Assembly: GCA_008704415.1 (NCBI GenBank)
Contig: VXIS01000043.1
Coordinates: 159,618-223,617, forward strand
Reading direction: 5' to 3'
DNA from: Sphaerosporella brunnea
Taxonomy: Eukaryota > Ascomycota > Pezizomycetes > Pezizales > Pyronemataceae
Length of the DNA: 64,000 bases
Made by a program: the position numbers and the translations under genes. The notes beneath the pieces are model-generated. The model saw only the letters and a program-made list of their open reading frames with translations. It was not told the DNA's origin and did no database searches. Shown one piece after another: positions 45,114-56,516 of this stretch; the first letter of the stretch is position 1, and every line of letters begins with the position of its first letter.

Positions 45114-48100
45114 ATGTCGTCGGCATCCTCAACTGTAGCAGCTCAGAAGCCAGCAGAACAGGAGCCCTGGACAGATCGCCTTTACGGCTACCTCGAATCT
45201 ATCACTCCACGCACAGTAGCCGCTGCATGCTCCTCAAAGCATTACCCAAACCCAATGCTGGTGGTCGTTGGTCCTGGTGCTCCGATATACCTCAGTCTGC
45301 CTCTGGAATATACCCAGCTGAGTGCGCTGCGGCTGAGCGGTAAGATCATTCCTGACCCGAACATGGGTCTGGAAGTGATCTCGAACGAATTCCTGCGGGC
45401 GTGCAACCCCGAATGGCTACCGTGGGTTTCGAGGAAAATACAGGCCATGGTGAAAGAAAAGTTCCAATTAGACAAGACCGAATCTCAACTCGAGTTTGGA
45501 TTCGTCGTTTCGAGCGATCATGCAGCTTCTGGTTTTGGACAAGAGTAAGTTGTTCTCCAACTCAGAGAGATTTTCCTGATGCAATTGAAGGCTTGGCCAA
45601 AAGCATACGGTCAAACACTTCGCAAAACTCCTTGTCACGCTGCCGACATTCGACGATTTCAATGTCACAGTCACGAAACCCGACATGCAAGACGAGCCGC
45701 TCTGCATGCATGGACAGGCTGCGGCAAACGGTGTTGGAGATATGACCTTCACGCTCTGGTATCATGGATTGGCGCCAACTGTGTTAACACGCGGTACATC
45801 ACTCTGCCTCTTGTACACAATCTACCTCCCAGCGGAACACTCGAAGCTTTACCAACCATGGCAATTAAGCCTACCGGACGATATATCGTCAATGAAAGGG
45901 ATAAAAGATTGCCTGGAGGAGTTCATTTCGCAAACCCGTACTGCTGCTGCTCATGACGACGATGAGAAGGTCGCATACTTCATTTTTGATGGCGACTATA
46001 GTTCTTACGACTGCATCTCTGGAGCCGATGCTGCACGACGCGACAAGCTGGTAGAAGCGGCTCTGGAGGTTGGGCTGAACGTGTATTATGGAAAGATAAC
46101 ACGTGAAGAAAAGGGAACAGCGGAAGGCTGGGCGGACCCGGACGACTACTACCCGTCTAGGTATGATAGGTACTGGCATGGAGAGGACAGTGAACCTGAG
46201 AAGAACGGAAATGGCAATTACATCATGGGGGGTGATCCCGATACATCCTATTTAGTCGAAGTTTATCACGACGTTCAGCTCAAAGATGAGAACCAACATC
46301 TCTACATTTCCGACCCCGATATGGAGCAATTCATTCCATATGAACCATCTTGGTGTAGTGACGAGGATGCCGGTTTCGAGCAATCCTATGATGACGATGA
46401 TGGCGGGCTGACAAATACTTGGACTCGCTCTACTCTGGTAATGTGGCCGCGCGAATGCAATGCCGATGCAGTAACTCAGCTTTTCGGCTCGCAATCTGCG
46501 TATCTGCTCGATCAGACAGCCTCAGCCGAGGGCGAACGTCAAAGCATCCAGGCGAGCATTGAAATCGCTGAAAAGTTGCTCCTCAGCCCTGACGTTTGCC
46601 ACAAGTATACGCATCCCCCCGCTTGTCAAGATAGCTCCATGATCACTGAGTGCCGGCGTTTGTTTCTCAATTTTTCCTGCCGGTTGCGCCGCCTGGACCT
46701 CTTTACGTCCACCTTGCGGAAATTTGGGTTGCCAACAAGCGATCAAGATTTTGCTCTTCTGCGAGAGGCCGTCGATACGTTTTCCAGTACTGAAAATGAA
46801 GATTCTAAGAGCCAAATCGTCGACATGTGCATTGCGTCCGAGCCAAACAGCAGGAAAAAACTAGAAGTCGGGATCAAGATCTTTGGGCAGGACGTTGTTG
46901 CAGGACTTGTTACCAAGCACTTCGCCGGTAAGGAGCTTGGCGCTATCTTCAGTTGGGAGGAATTGTTGAAGATGGATAAGAAGACGGTGCGAGATGTGTA
47001 TGACACGCCCTTTCACCCTTTCACACGACGGGAGCCAGTGCTAATATCTGATCACAGGTTCATCCCGAACCTGGGTTGCTACAGCCAGTCGAGTTACTGG
47101 TTGACCGTCTTACGGCACTTCGAAGATGACCTCGAAATCATCAATGAATACCTCCCAAAAGTGGCTGAGGTGCACAAGGCCAGCTTTGAAGCCCCGCCAC
47201 GGGATGACCGCCGGCCGTATGCTTACCCTGCCCCACCTCCAGAAGCTCCTGGAGACGCATGGCTTCGCAGCATCACGTCCCGCCTCCTCTCCTTCGCCTT
47301 GTCCAAAAAGAGCCTTAAAAGCGCTGCACTTGTCCTAAGGAGCATCAAAGACGCCGCGCTTCCAAAGGAAGCGGAAAAGGATTCTCTGAAATTCTTTAGC
47401 ATTGTCCTAAAGGATATCAAAGCTCTTTTCGACACCAACGGAATCGAGTTTTCGGCGCACCCTGCCTTCTCTCACTTCTTCCAGTACATGGCAATGAAAC
47501 ACTTCCTCCCCAAGCTCGGCACGCTGCCGCCGGCCTCACCCGCTAGGGATAGCCTCCAGCTCCCGCAGCTCTCGTGCGGCAAACCCCACTGCTCGCAATG
47601 CGGCGCTATCTCAATCTTTCTCCTCTCGGCGCATGAGCTGCGGCGTACCTGGAATTTCTCGATTGCCAACCGCGTGCACGTGATGGACGCGGTGCAACAG
47701 CAGCCCAGCCTCAGCCGCCACCTGAAGATGGAGCAAGTGCAGCCGAGGGGCATGATCGGCACGCTGACGCTCACGAAGCACGGGTTGTCGTATAAAGACC
47801 GGCTTGCGGACTATGAAAAAAACCGTGCTTATATAGAACATGGCTTACAGTTGCTTGTTGGCAGTGGATGCTTTGGTGATGGACCGTGGGAACAGAGGAT
47901 TGTGGATGCGTTGCGTAGGGATGGGACGGGGTATACCGATGTTCTGAAGGCACAGGGTGCCTCGCTATTGCTCGAAGAGTTTCCAGTGGCAGACGCCCCC
48001 GTAGTAGCGGACGCCCCGGTAGCAGTGGGACAGAAGAGATCCCTCGCTGACACCGAGGGATCTTCACAGCCACAACCGCAGCAGAAGAAGAAGAAGATCA

Positions 48101-48141
48101 CTATCATCGATCTGGTGTCTTCGGATGAGGAGGCGGATTAG
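45114..48141 (+). CDS. SIM-tailed unknown protein, long paralogue (B), with degenerate 2OG-oxygenase-like N-terminal part
   Basis: Exon 1 is 45114-45544 and exon 2 is 45591-48141. The 46-nt intron has a GTAAGT donor and an AAG acceptor. The product has 993 aa. Residues about 125-225 (QLEFGFVVSSDHAASGFGQE, KHTVKHFAKLLVTLPTFDDF, GDMTFTLWYHGLAPTVLTRG, SLCLLYTIYLPAE) resemble fungal prolyl-4-hydroxylase-like Fe/2OG oxygenase domains. The expected H-x-D metal ligands (YSDxxHE-type) are replaced by YHGLAPT, so it is probably inactive. The middle has an acidic DSEPEKNG/DDDDGG region. Residues 536-993 are homologous to the short paralogue and end in ITIIDLVSSDEEAD, a SUMO-interaction-like motif. A Cys cluster (CGKPHCSQC) is conserved. 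Role unknown; nuclear scaffold or regulator is a guess. Confidence 0.8.
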
Positions 48142-48296
48142 CTGCGTGGGGTCGTTTCTTTTTTGTTTGTGCTGTGCTACGTTGGTGGGTATTTAATTTT
48201 TTTTTCTGCTCTCTAAGTACTTCTCGGTCTGGTTCATACCTATTGCCCCTTCTCCCAAGATAAACTTTTTAAAACAACACTCTGAGTTATCCCCAT
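48142..48296. other. 3' flank of paralogue B
   Basis: Homologous to the 3' flank of paralogue A for the first 40-50 bp (GTCGTTTCTTTT). Confidence 0.5.
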
Positions 48297-48400
48297 GTTC
48301 CCCGTGGCACAATTGGCTAGCGCGTCTGTCTGTTGAGCTTGCATTGTTTACACCCCTTTTCGAGTTTGAGTGGTGGTTCAAGCCCACCCGGAGGAGGAAC
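48297..48400 (+). pseudogene. tRNA-Asn-like pseudogene
   Basis: GTTCCCC, GGCACAATTGGCTAGCGC and TCTGTCTGTTGA resemble the 5' half of a tRNA-Asn(GTT), and GGTGGTTCAAGCCCACC is a T arm. The D stem has a mismatch, an extra base sits after the acceptor strand, and no 3' anticodon-stem partner is present. About 40 nt of unrelated sequence replaces it. Confidence 0.6.
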
Positions 48401-48825
48401 TTTTTTTTTTTTGCTTCTTTGCTTTTTGCTTTTTAGTTACAATACAGTGAGTTAGAATAGTAAGTAAACTGGTTGCCGTTACAGCGTGATCTTTCAACAT
48501 TTCACATGGTGGGCTTGAGGAGTTTTGGTTCTGGATTGAAACCGGCACGTCGACCCGAGAAGGGCGTCAGGTTGTGAAGGAATCTTGTCCTTTTGTGTGT
48601 TTCTTTTTCTCCTGGGCGCGATTATGGTCACGAGTCTCCTTGGCATGATCATCTACATACCAGGTACGATCTCCTTGATTATTTTCCTTACAAGGGCCGC
48701 AGGTCGTCCCAGTAGTAGGCCCAGCCTAAGGGGTAGCATATCCTCGTCTCGTTATATGTCATGGCCGCAAGCGGCCGAATAAAATATGATAAGAACAGCA
48801 AAAAAAAGGCCTGGCAATTGCTTGG
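48401..48825. other. Intergenic, no gene seen
   Basis: T- and A-rich spacer. No supported gene. Confidence 0.4.
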
Positions 48826-48970
48826 GGCAGGCATGTAGAACCAAAAAATGCGGGTGGGCGGGATCTCGCCATCTGGCGATTTGAACCTCAATCGAGCTCA
48901 GTGATTCCTTCTTCGAGTAGGTTTCAGCTACTTGCTGTAGTTCCATTTTTTTGGTTCTAAATGCCGGCCC
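48826..48970. mobile_element. Short MITE (CCGGCATTTAGAACC family), copy 2
   Basis: About 145 bp. The left end GGCAGGCATGTAGAACCAAA and right end TTGGTTCTAAATGCCGGCCC are inverted. The interior matches copy 1 at 18790-18943. Non-coding. Confidence 0.8.
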
Positions 48971-49845
48971 TGAACAACTATCGTAGGCCGCAGTAAAGTC
49001 AGCGTTGCCCGGTCGTTTCACTTATGTAAATCTCGCCTTATTATTCATTTAGGTATTTGTTTATCCATATGGGCATGCAGCCTGCCGGCTATGTAGCAAG
49101 CAAAAAAAAAAAAAAAAAAAAAAGGAAGAGAATACTCTCTCCTCCCCGCACCTCTTGCCTTTTGTTTATGTAAGGGACGTTTGCTCCATGCCCAGAAGCA
49201 CCGTCTGGTAAGGAAATATGTAGTCCTGAGTAAGCCATCGATGCACGGAGTTTGCCTCTATACTTCCCCAGCCTCCCTTTCCGCATGTTCTTCGCGTTCC
49301 TCTTCCACCCTTCCCAACCAATCAGTCCAGGCTCTCGTCTCCAACCGTCCTTTCTTGTGACAATACCAGTTTCGTCTCAAGAAGCGTTGGAGGGCCTCGA
49401 ATCCTTTGCTGTCGGCTGCTGCCCGTACGGCAAGTGCACAGTGGGTGGGGGGTCGATCTCAGATCTCGGTGTACAATACAGCTTGGGTAGTCACTCACGT
49501 ATGCATTACCCGTGGGAGGTTCGCAGTTGCGTGACTATCGAGCCCAGCTGTCTATCGTTGGCTTCGAAGTAGCGGTCGGGCCATTGTTTGAAAGAGCCAG
49601 AATACTTCTTGCCTTTCCCGTCGTTCGCTGTCCAAGACTGTCACTTGGGTTTGAAGGTACTAATTATTAATTAAGCAAGGCTCGCCGCCTTGCTCACCTC
49701 CGAAAATACTCGCAACACCAGGAAGTAAACTACTTTGTTGGCGGCAGAGATGGATGTTGGATATCGTGGAACGCCGTAACGGACAGAGATTGCTGAAGCA
49801 TTCGCAGGGAAAAAAACATTGGAATGAAACAAAAAAAAAAAACAA
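48971..49845. other. Intergenic, no gene seen
   Basis: An A homopolymer lies at 49102-49123. A 106-codon frame at 49252 has no motifs and is not called. Confidence 0.4.
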
Positions 49846-49927
49846 TGATTCAGCCGGGATTCGAACCCGGGTCAGGCGCAGTATGCGGTGATGGCAAGCG
49901 CCTATGATACCCCTACACTACTGAATC
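49846..49927 (-). tRNA. tRNA-Gly(GCC) with an 11-nt intron
   Basis: On the minus strand the acceptor GATTCAG/CTGAATC pairs fully with discriminator A. The D arm follows, then the anticodon stem GGCGC/GCGCC with loop TTGCCA plus T and intron 49881-49891. The T arm CCCGG GTTCGAATC CCGG is intact. It is the source-like sequence for the pseudogene at 2106-2185. Confidence 0.92.
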
Positions 49928-50616
49928 GACTGTTGTGGTGTGAAACATTTTTGTCTACTAGAGACTTATATCTTCCTTCGAGTCACTGTCTGTCACTCAA
50001 AACCTAACCCTCTGGTGCCGAAAGAGAACTTTTTTTTAACCGTGCACAGACCACCCCGGACGCTGAAAACGGTGAAACGAACTTCCGGCCACGAAGACTA
50101 TCGTGATGCTCGACATCACTCGCTCCTGCAAACCAACGTCCGGGTACTCAGACTAAATGTACTCGACAAAGAAAAAGGGCAAAGCCCAAGTAGTCCTTCC
50201 GAAGCTGAGTAATCAGTTATTAACGACTCTGTTTTTGACCTGGCTTGGTGGTTTTTCACCCCGGCTGAAGGTGCTCCGGCTTTCATACGAATTGTTACGG
50301 GAGCTACCCCCCATCCGTAACAGAACCCTGCTCCCGCGCGGAGCGTTCCCGTTAGCCTTAACTATCCCATGACGTTAATCGCACCTCACTCACCTCATAA
50401 ACTGATGATCCTCCGCCGCTTCTTGTCCCATCAAACCTCCAAAATGTCTCCCATAACCCCCATAACCCCTCATACCATGTCCAAAATGTCCCCCATAACC
50501 CCTCATACCATGTCCAAAATGTCCCCCATAACCCCTCACACCACCTCCAGCACTCTACTTGTACCTCATTTGCCCCTCCTCCCCCCCCCCTTTCAACACC
50601 CGCTAATCTCAGACAG
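49928..50616. other. Intergenic, promoter of the aldo-keto reductase
   Basis: No gene. The right part contains the 33-bp minisatellite 50439-50549 and a C run just before the ATG. Confidence 0.5.
50439..50549. repeat. 33-bp minisatellite, about 3.3 units
   Basis: Tandem units of CCAAAATGTCCCCCATAACC plus CCTCATACCATGT; the first unit carries a short CCCATAAC expansion. It lies 68 bp upstream of the reductase ATG and brings several out-of-frame ATGs into the leader. Confidence 0.88.
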
Positions 50617-51489
50617 ATGCCCAATAAGCTCCCCATCCCGCGCATCCAACTAGGCGTATACATGACCTCTGGGGCCTCGTGCACCGCCGCCGTACACACC
50701 GCGCTCTCCCTTGGCTACAGGGCCATCGACTCCGCAGCCTGGTACGCCAACGAAGGGGACGTCGGGTTAGGAATCCAGCAGTTCCTCGCCTCAAACGCAT
50801 CGGTGACGCGGAAGGACATATTCTTCACCACCAAGCTGCGGAGCAACACGGGCTACAGCGCGACGCGGGCGGCGATCAGGGAGTCGATCAGAAAGAGCGG
50901 GTTGGGGTGGATAGATCTGTACCTTCTGCACTCGCCGTACGGCGGGCGCGCGAAGCGGTGGGACTGCTGGCGCGCGGTTCAAGACGCCGTTCGCGACGGC
51001 GAGGTGCGCAGTGCTGGTGTGTCGAACTTTGGGGTGAGGCATTTGCAGGAGTTGATGGAGGATAGCGCTGCTGCCGCCGCCGCCGCCGCCGCCGGAAAAC
51101 GTGATGTGCCCATTACTGTGAACCAGGTCGAAGTTCATCCCTTCAATACCCAATCCGCTATCACGGAATTCTGTCAAGCCCACGGGATAGTGGTGGAGGC
51201 GTATGCGCCGCTGGTAAGAGGCATGCGAATGAAGCATCCCACCATCGTGCGGATTGCTAGGGAATGCGATGTGACTCCGGCTCAGGTCTTGGTGCGGTGG
51301 GGCTTGCAGAAGGGCTTTGTTGTGCTGCCAAAAAGTGTGACGATGGAACGCATCAGGGAGAATGCTCAAGTTTCGCATTTTGAGCTCAGTGAGGGCCATA
51401 TGGAGGAGCTGGAGGCGCTGGACGAACATTTGGTTACTGGTGAGTTGATTGGATCCATTATGACAGAGGGAAATGCTGACTGGTTCTAG
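50617..51489 (+). CDS. Aldo-keto reductase
   Basis: A single exon of 290 aa, close to the normal size for microbial AKRs. It would reduce aldehydes or ketones with NADPH; the substrate is not predictable. The catalytic tetrad is visible as Asp38 and Tyr43 (AIDSAAWYANE), Lys73 (FFTTKLRS) and His105 (DLYLLHSPYGG). The GVSNFGVRHLQELM block and NQVEVHPFNTQ are canonical, as are VLVRWGLQKGFVVLPKS and the cofactor-site ERIRENAQ. An Ala run (about residues 152-160), from a GCC/GCN repeat, expands the loop after the GVSNFG helix. A soluble cytosolic protein is expected. Confidence 0.92.
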   Translation: MPNKLPIPRIQLGVYMTSGASCTAAVHTALSLGYRAIDSAAWYANEGDVGLGIQQFLASNASVTRKDIFFTTKLRSNTGYSATRAAIRESIRKSGLGWIDLYLLHSPYGGRAKRWDCWRAVQDAVRDGEVRSAGVSNFGVRHLQELMEDSAAAAAAAAAGKRDVPITVNQVEVHPFNTQSAITEFCQAHGIVVEAYAPLVRGMRMKHPTIVRIARECDVTPAQVLVRWGLQKGFVVLPKSVTMERIRENAQVSHFELSEGHMEELEALDEHLVTGELIGSIMTEGNADWF

Positions 51490-54400
51490 ATTGGGATCCG
51501 ACTGATGCTGAGTAGAGAGGGACTACCAGATACCAAGGCAACTCTAGATATAGATAGACCCTTAGCGTTGGATCTGGTGCCGTTGAGTAGTTGAGCAGGA
51601 AAGCCCCGAATTCTTTGCAATCCTATAGCTGTTGTGATGGTGACAAAGGCGAGTGAGACGAATTAAGCCACTGGAATGTCGAGTCCACCGTCTGTTCCGA
51701 ACACCGCTTGTGACGCAGCCAGCTCGTCAATGAACCAGTCACACATCAATGGATCACAGAGTATCACGTCGGCCAAACGGCTTTCTTCTCAGTACATTTG
51801 GCATGGTCTGTGACATTGAATTCTATCCTCGCCTCCGAGCTCTTTTCCAGGGCACGGGAGACGCAAGGGTTTCACTACGTTTTTGCTACTATCTGCGGCG
51901 AGCTCTGGCTCATTGCACAACAGTAAACTCTTTTGGACCGCGAGCCCGCCTTCAGTGCTGCTGCTGCTACTGCTGTGTGACGCAAACTTGAAGGGTAAGA
52001 GTGGGGCGGAAAAGTGACGTATGCATTGCGAGGTGTGCACTGTGTTTCCAGCGCGCGAAGGTTACCATTGCTCTCTCTGTCTCTCTCTCCCCTGAGCGTT
52101 GTTGTTGTTTTCCGGCAAGGGTATACCATAATGACATGCTTTGCTTTTAAAAAAACGTTGTGTGCTTGTTCGAAGTTGGTGCTGCGTGGGAACGAGCACG
52201 TGTTCTCGTCGTCATTTCCCCCTCAATCATAGCTAATTGCTAGTAATCCAGCTGCAAGGCACGCACCCATTATCGCCGGCTGGCGGCCGCGGTCCAGGCC
52301 CCTCGCAACCCCACTTTTCCACACACGTCCAGCAAGCTGTTTGCGTCACCAAAAATCACTCCCCTCACTCCGCTCCGCTCCCTCTCACTGCCCCCCCCAA
52401 AAAAGCAAGGTTCCTCCCGCATGCAAAAAAAAAGCAAGCACCAACCCTCGCCATCGTCCGATGTCCAGGCAAAAAAAACAAAAAAAAAAGCAGAAAGAAG
52501 AACTGCCGTCTTTGTCTGTCTGTCTTGTGGGGTTGGGTTGGGCTATTCGTTGGGTTACATCACCGCAGTGGTGGTGGGTGGTATCGGCACCAACACCCCC
52601 GCCGCAACTTCATCTCACATTTTTTCAGGCTCGTCATTTTTTTTGAGAGAGAGAGAGAAACAAAAAAAATAAAAAATAAAAAAAAATAAAAATGTAACGT
52701 ATGTGTGTGTGGGAAAAGAAGGTTTAGCTTCGCCAGCCATTGCTTTTTTGCTTCCGGAATTCCCAGATCCACGGCGAATGCTGCGATCGATCTTTCCAGA
52801 ACGGCGGCGGGCGGCGGGGGGGCATTGGTATTTGTTTATTCATTCGAGGGTTTGGGTTCCGCCAGGGCCAGGCCAGGCCAAGACGTGAAAAGTGAAGAGA
52901 AACATCCTATCACCGAGCGATCACCACCACCCATCACCGCCGCCGCCGCCGCCGAAAATATGTAACTCAGAAGTGTCCGTGTCGAGAGTAGAGGAGTAAC
53001 TAATCCCGCGTACCGTAATGACGGGATCAATACCTTTATATACCATCTCTCACGGCAGCCGCGCAAAATAAAAAATAAAAAAATAAAATCAAATATATTA
53101 GGTATATATACTTAGATAGATATGTAGATAGGCTGTATGTAGGCACTTTATCGCGGGAGGACAGAGATGAGCAACAGCCTTGCTCAGCACAAGATCGAGA
53201 GATTTTCTGCGTTTCGTTTCCGTTTGCTTTGTGAAACAAACCACCACCGGGTGATCCCGAGTATGTACGGGTAGGTAGATGATAGAGATCTGCCTACAAC
53301 ATACATACATGCGCGGCAAATCTACTCTTTTGCCGGAGTTATTAGGCAGAGCGTTGTAAATCGCGCAAGAGAGGAGTTGTTTGCTTTGCTTTTATGTGTG
53401 GGTATGAGGTTGTGCATGCAGGGAAGGAGAACGATGACATTGAGCCCGGCACGGCGCGGGAGGAGGGGAGAGGACAAGAAAAATAAGGTTATCTATCACT
53501 GCTGTAGCTTTCCTTTGTTTGTTCGTGAGAAATGACGGGATGCACGTACGTGGCGAAACGCGTCCGGAAGCTTGCAGCATGTGTGTGCGTGTTTTTTTTT
53601 TTTTTTCTTTTTTGGGGTGCGTCAGTTATCGTGATAAACACCATGTCGTGGAGCATCGTGAGTTTTCTCCTCCTCCGCGGCGACGATGGACACCCCCGGA
53701 ACCCCCATATTTTCGCGTGCATGTTGTATGCACCATGCACGAGCGAGCGAAAGAAAGGGTGTGGGGTTGGTTAGCTACATACTGCTGCGGCAGGCTTTTA
53801 ACCGATGGATGAGGATGGATGATGATGATGCTTTTTAGTTGGCTCTTGTTTTTTTTTGATAGGTTCTGCCGAAAGACATATTGCGGACTGCAGCTGCCGG
53901 CAGTACAGGACACGGTTGAGTAACATGACGAGTCAGTTCGCAGTTGTTTCTTCTTTAAGTTTGCTGAACGAAGCACAACGGTTATCGTGAAAGAGAAGGG
54001 AGGTAGGTGGTGATTTGTGCGGTCTAGATCCTGCCAGGGAGGGGCAGGTTTCGAATGGGCCCAGAATCTTGATTGTGATGCGTTCCACCACTCGCGCGTC
54101 TCGCTGGCACGTACCGTACGTACCGTGCCTCGGGTGTTCTCACGATGGGTGTTTTTCTTTGGAGCGGTGGATGAAATGTGTCTCTTGATACACCACCACC
54201 CCCCCCCCTGCAGACTGCTCGCATAAAATGTGATCCGACAGGCAGGCAGAGCCCTGTTGCGAGCAATGGAAGCCGATCATGATGAATCTTTGATTCTGGC
54301 GAGGAAATCAAAAGCAAGGAGGCGCTCTCCGGCCATGGCGGGTGGCTTTTGAGCAGTGGCGAAAGAGGGGTGAGCTCGAGGTGGGTATCGACGAAAAAAA

Positions 54401-56512
54401 ATAAAGAGGCTTCGATCAAGGCGGACGGGCTGCGTTTGGTGCACGGCGCGCCCTCGATGATGATGATGTCTCAGTCCGGGGACCGGCGAGAAGAAGAGGA
54501 GTATGTGCTCGCTCGTACAGACTTTCCTTTCTCGGGTCTGTGCGCGACAAAAGAGTCCACAGCGCTCAACGTACGGCTACATATCGATATTGCCTCGTTT
54601 CCTTCGGATAGTTATGTCCTGTTTCTTGCGTTTCGCTTGCGTTCCGGCAAATGCTTCGCGGTGGCGTAGCACGCTGTCGAAGCGCCGTTTCGCAGCGTTC
54701 TTTCGTCTTTTGTCTTTCGTCTTTCGTCCCTCGGCTTTCGTCTGCCCCGTCCGTGCCGTAGCTCCGGTCGGCTCACGTCCGCCTCCACCCTGTTGCCGCA
54801 ACGAACGTCAACAGTCAACCTGACTGCGCTTCCTTTGACCGTTCGTTGGGGCCGTGCTTCTGCACTTTCTTCTCCGTCCCTCATGCCAGCGTCATCATCG
54901 TCGGCCTGGCTCCCAAGCGTTGATCCACCAATCACCGCTGCGTGCCAGAGACAGCGATCTGCACGCCGGGCCACCAGCTAGCCCTGAGTAGCCATGGTCT
55001 CATTATTTCGCGCAGGTTTCACTCGTCCGCTTCCCTGCGCTTCTTAGCGGCATGTGGCGAGGGGGGGACAGAGTGGATGGAAAGTGGATGGAACGGCGGA
55101 CGACAAAAATGTGAGCGATCGGCTTTTTGACCCTTGAACAACAAGAGTAGAGCCACCACCACCGCCGCCATCCACATCCATCCCCTTCCTCCTCCATCAC
55201 CACCAACGCACTTGCCTTGCCAGCACCAACTGCCACCACTATCACCGATCGTTGCTCGAACCCGCCGCCGAATCCCAACTTGTCCTTGATCGCTGCCCGC
55301 TATCCTCACCCAGCTACCCCTCCGAGAACAGTGCCGGTTGCAAAACCCGCTTGAAAGCGAAAACAAAAAAACAAAAACAAAAAACAAAAAACAAAAAAAA
55401 CAAAAAAAAACAAAAGACAAAAGACAAAAGACAAAAAAACAAAAAGATAGAAAAGGAAAAAAAAAAAAAAAAACCGCCTGGAAAACGGACCTTTCGTCTT
55501 GTCCCTTCTATTTTCTACGAACCGCTTCGAAACCTTCCTAGTGACTACCCGATCAGCCCACACGCGACGCATCTCAGCACCTTAATTCCAAATATCCCAC
55601 GAGCCGAAACCCGCTTGTCCTCCAAATTCTTGGCCTTTGCCCGCCGTGAAAGCACCATCGAAAGTTGCCTGTTCGTTACAAATCGCCCGCCTTCCCTCTG
55701 TGCCTTGAATCAACCTACCTTACCCACTGCCGCGGATTCGCATCCCGCCGTTTCGAAACCACCGTTGCCACAGCTTGTCCGCTTGCTCGTCCCTGAGAAG
55801 AAGAAACCCCGGATACAAATTTCTCTCACTGAGGTACATCCATCTGAGTGCATGCCCGGCCATCAACTCCGTGCCGTGACGCTGCCGAATGCTCGGCTTG
55901 GAGATGTAGCGATGGCTAAAAGTTGCAGCGTCTGCACAGTTCCTGGACGGCATCATAGCACAATTTCATTCCACTACTCTGCTGCACCTGAGCACCCATA
56001 CGTAACCTGGGCCTGGCTTGTAGTTGAGTCCTCACGATTATTACACGGCCGTCCGCCACTTCTGCCGGCATTGCTGCTGCTACATTCCTCAGCCTGAAGG
56101 TACGCTTGCCTCTCTCTCTTTCTCTGCCCCCCCCCCCCCCCCAGCCCTGAATTCCCGAGCCGTCGCCACGCAGGCATCCGGGCAGCTCCGCACAGTCGCC
56201 CCGTCCGTTCCTTCGCTAGGAGCTTTCGTGGTGTACAGTTAACTTAGCTGACTGAGAGTTGCTTTAAGGCAGGGACGTCCCTCCGTCACACAACACCACC
56301 GCCACCACATTCCGGCCGTTGGAACCCGAAACACTCACACGGATCAGCACATCCCTTCCCGCCCTTCTGTGAATCACCGATAAAAAAAAGTTAACGGGCG
56401 TCGCAACTCCGTGTCCGCCCGGTCCAGGCACCTTAACTGCTCGCCCTTCCCCCCTCCCTCCCTCAGCTGCAGTGACCTTCCATCGCAGAATGCGACTGCG
56501 ACGACGACGATC
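51490..56512. other. Long gene-free region, leader side of the kinase gene
   Basis: Rich in homopolymers and short repeats: CT runs near 52070, AG near 52650, A/C-rich tracts at 55365-55470, and a C run at about 56130. Open frames of 100-280 codons (for example 55252-56097) are low-complexity and lack motifs. A GTACGC...CCCCAG pair at about 56100-56142 could be a leader intron. Probably promoter plus long 5' leader of the kinase. Confidence 0.45.
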
Positions 56513-56516
56513 ATGA
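56490..56516 (+). promoter_or_regulatory. 8-codon uORF overlapping the kinase start codon
   Basis: ATG at 56490 encodes MRLRRRRS with four consecutive CGA codons and stops at TGA 56514-56516, overlapping the main ATG (56513) as ATGA. This geometry permits termination-reinitiation and would limit kinase translation if the transcript starts upstream. Confidence 0.55.

Noticed and set aside
55252..56097. 281-codon frame upstream of the kinase
   Set aside because: Half of it is a Lys/Gln/Asn run from an A/C-rich simple repeat; the rest has no motif. More likely leader sequence.
56411..56512. N-terminal extension of the kinase from a GTG codon
   Set aside because: GTG starts are not expected in nuclear fungal genes; the first in-frame ATG is at 56513.
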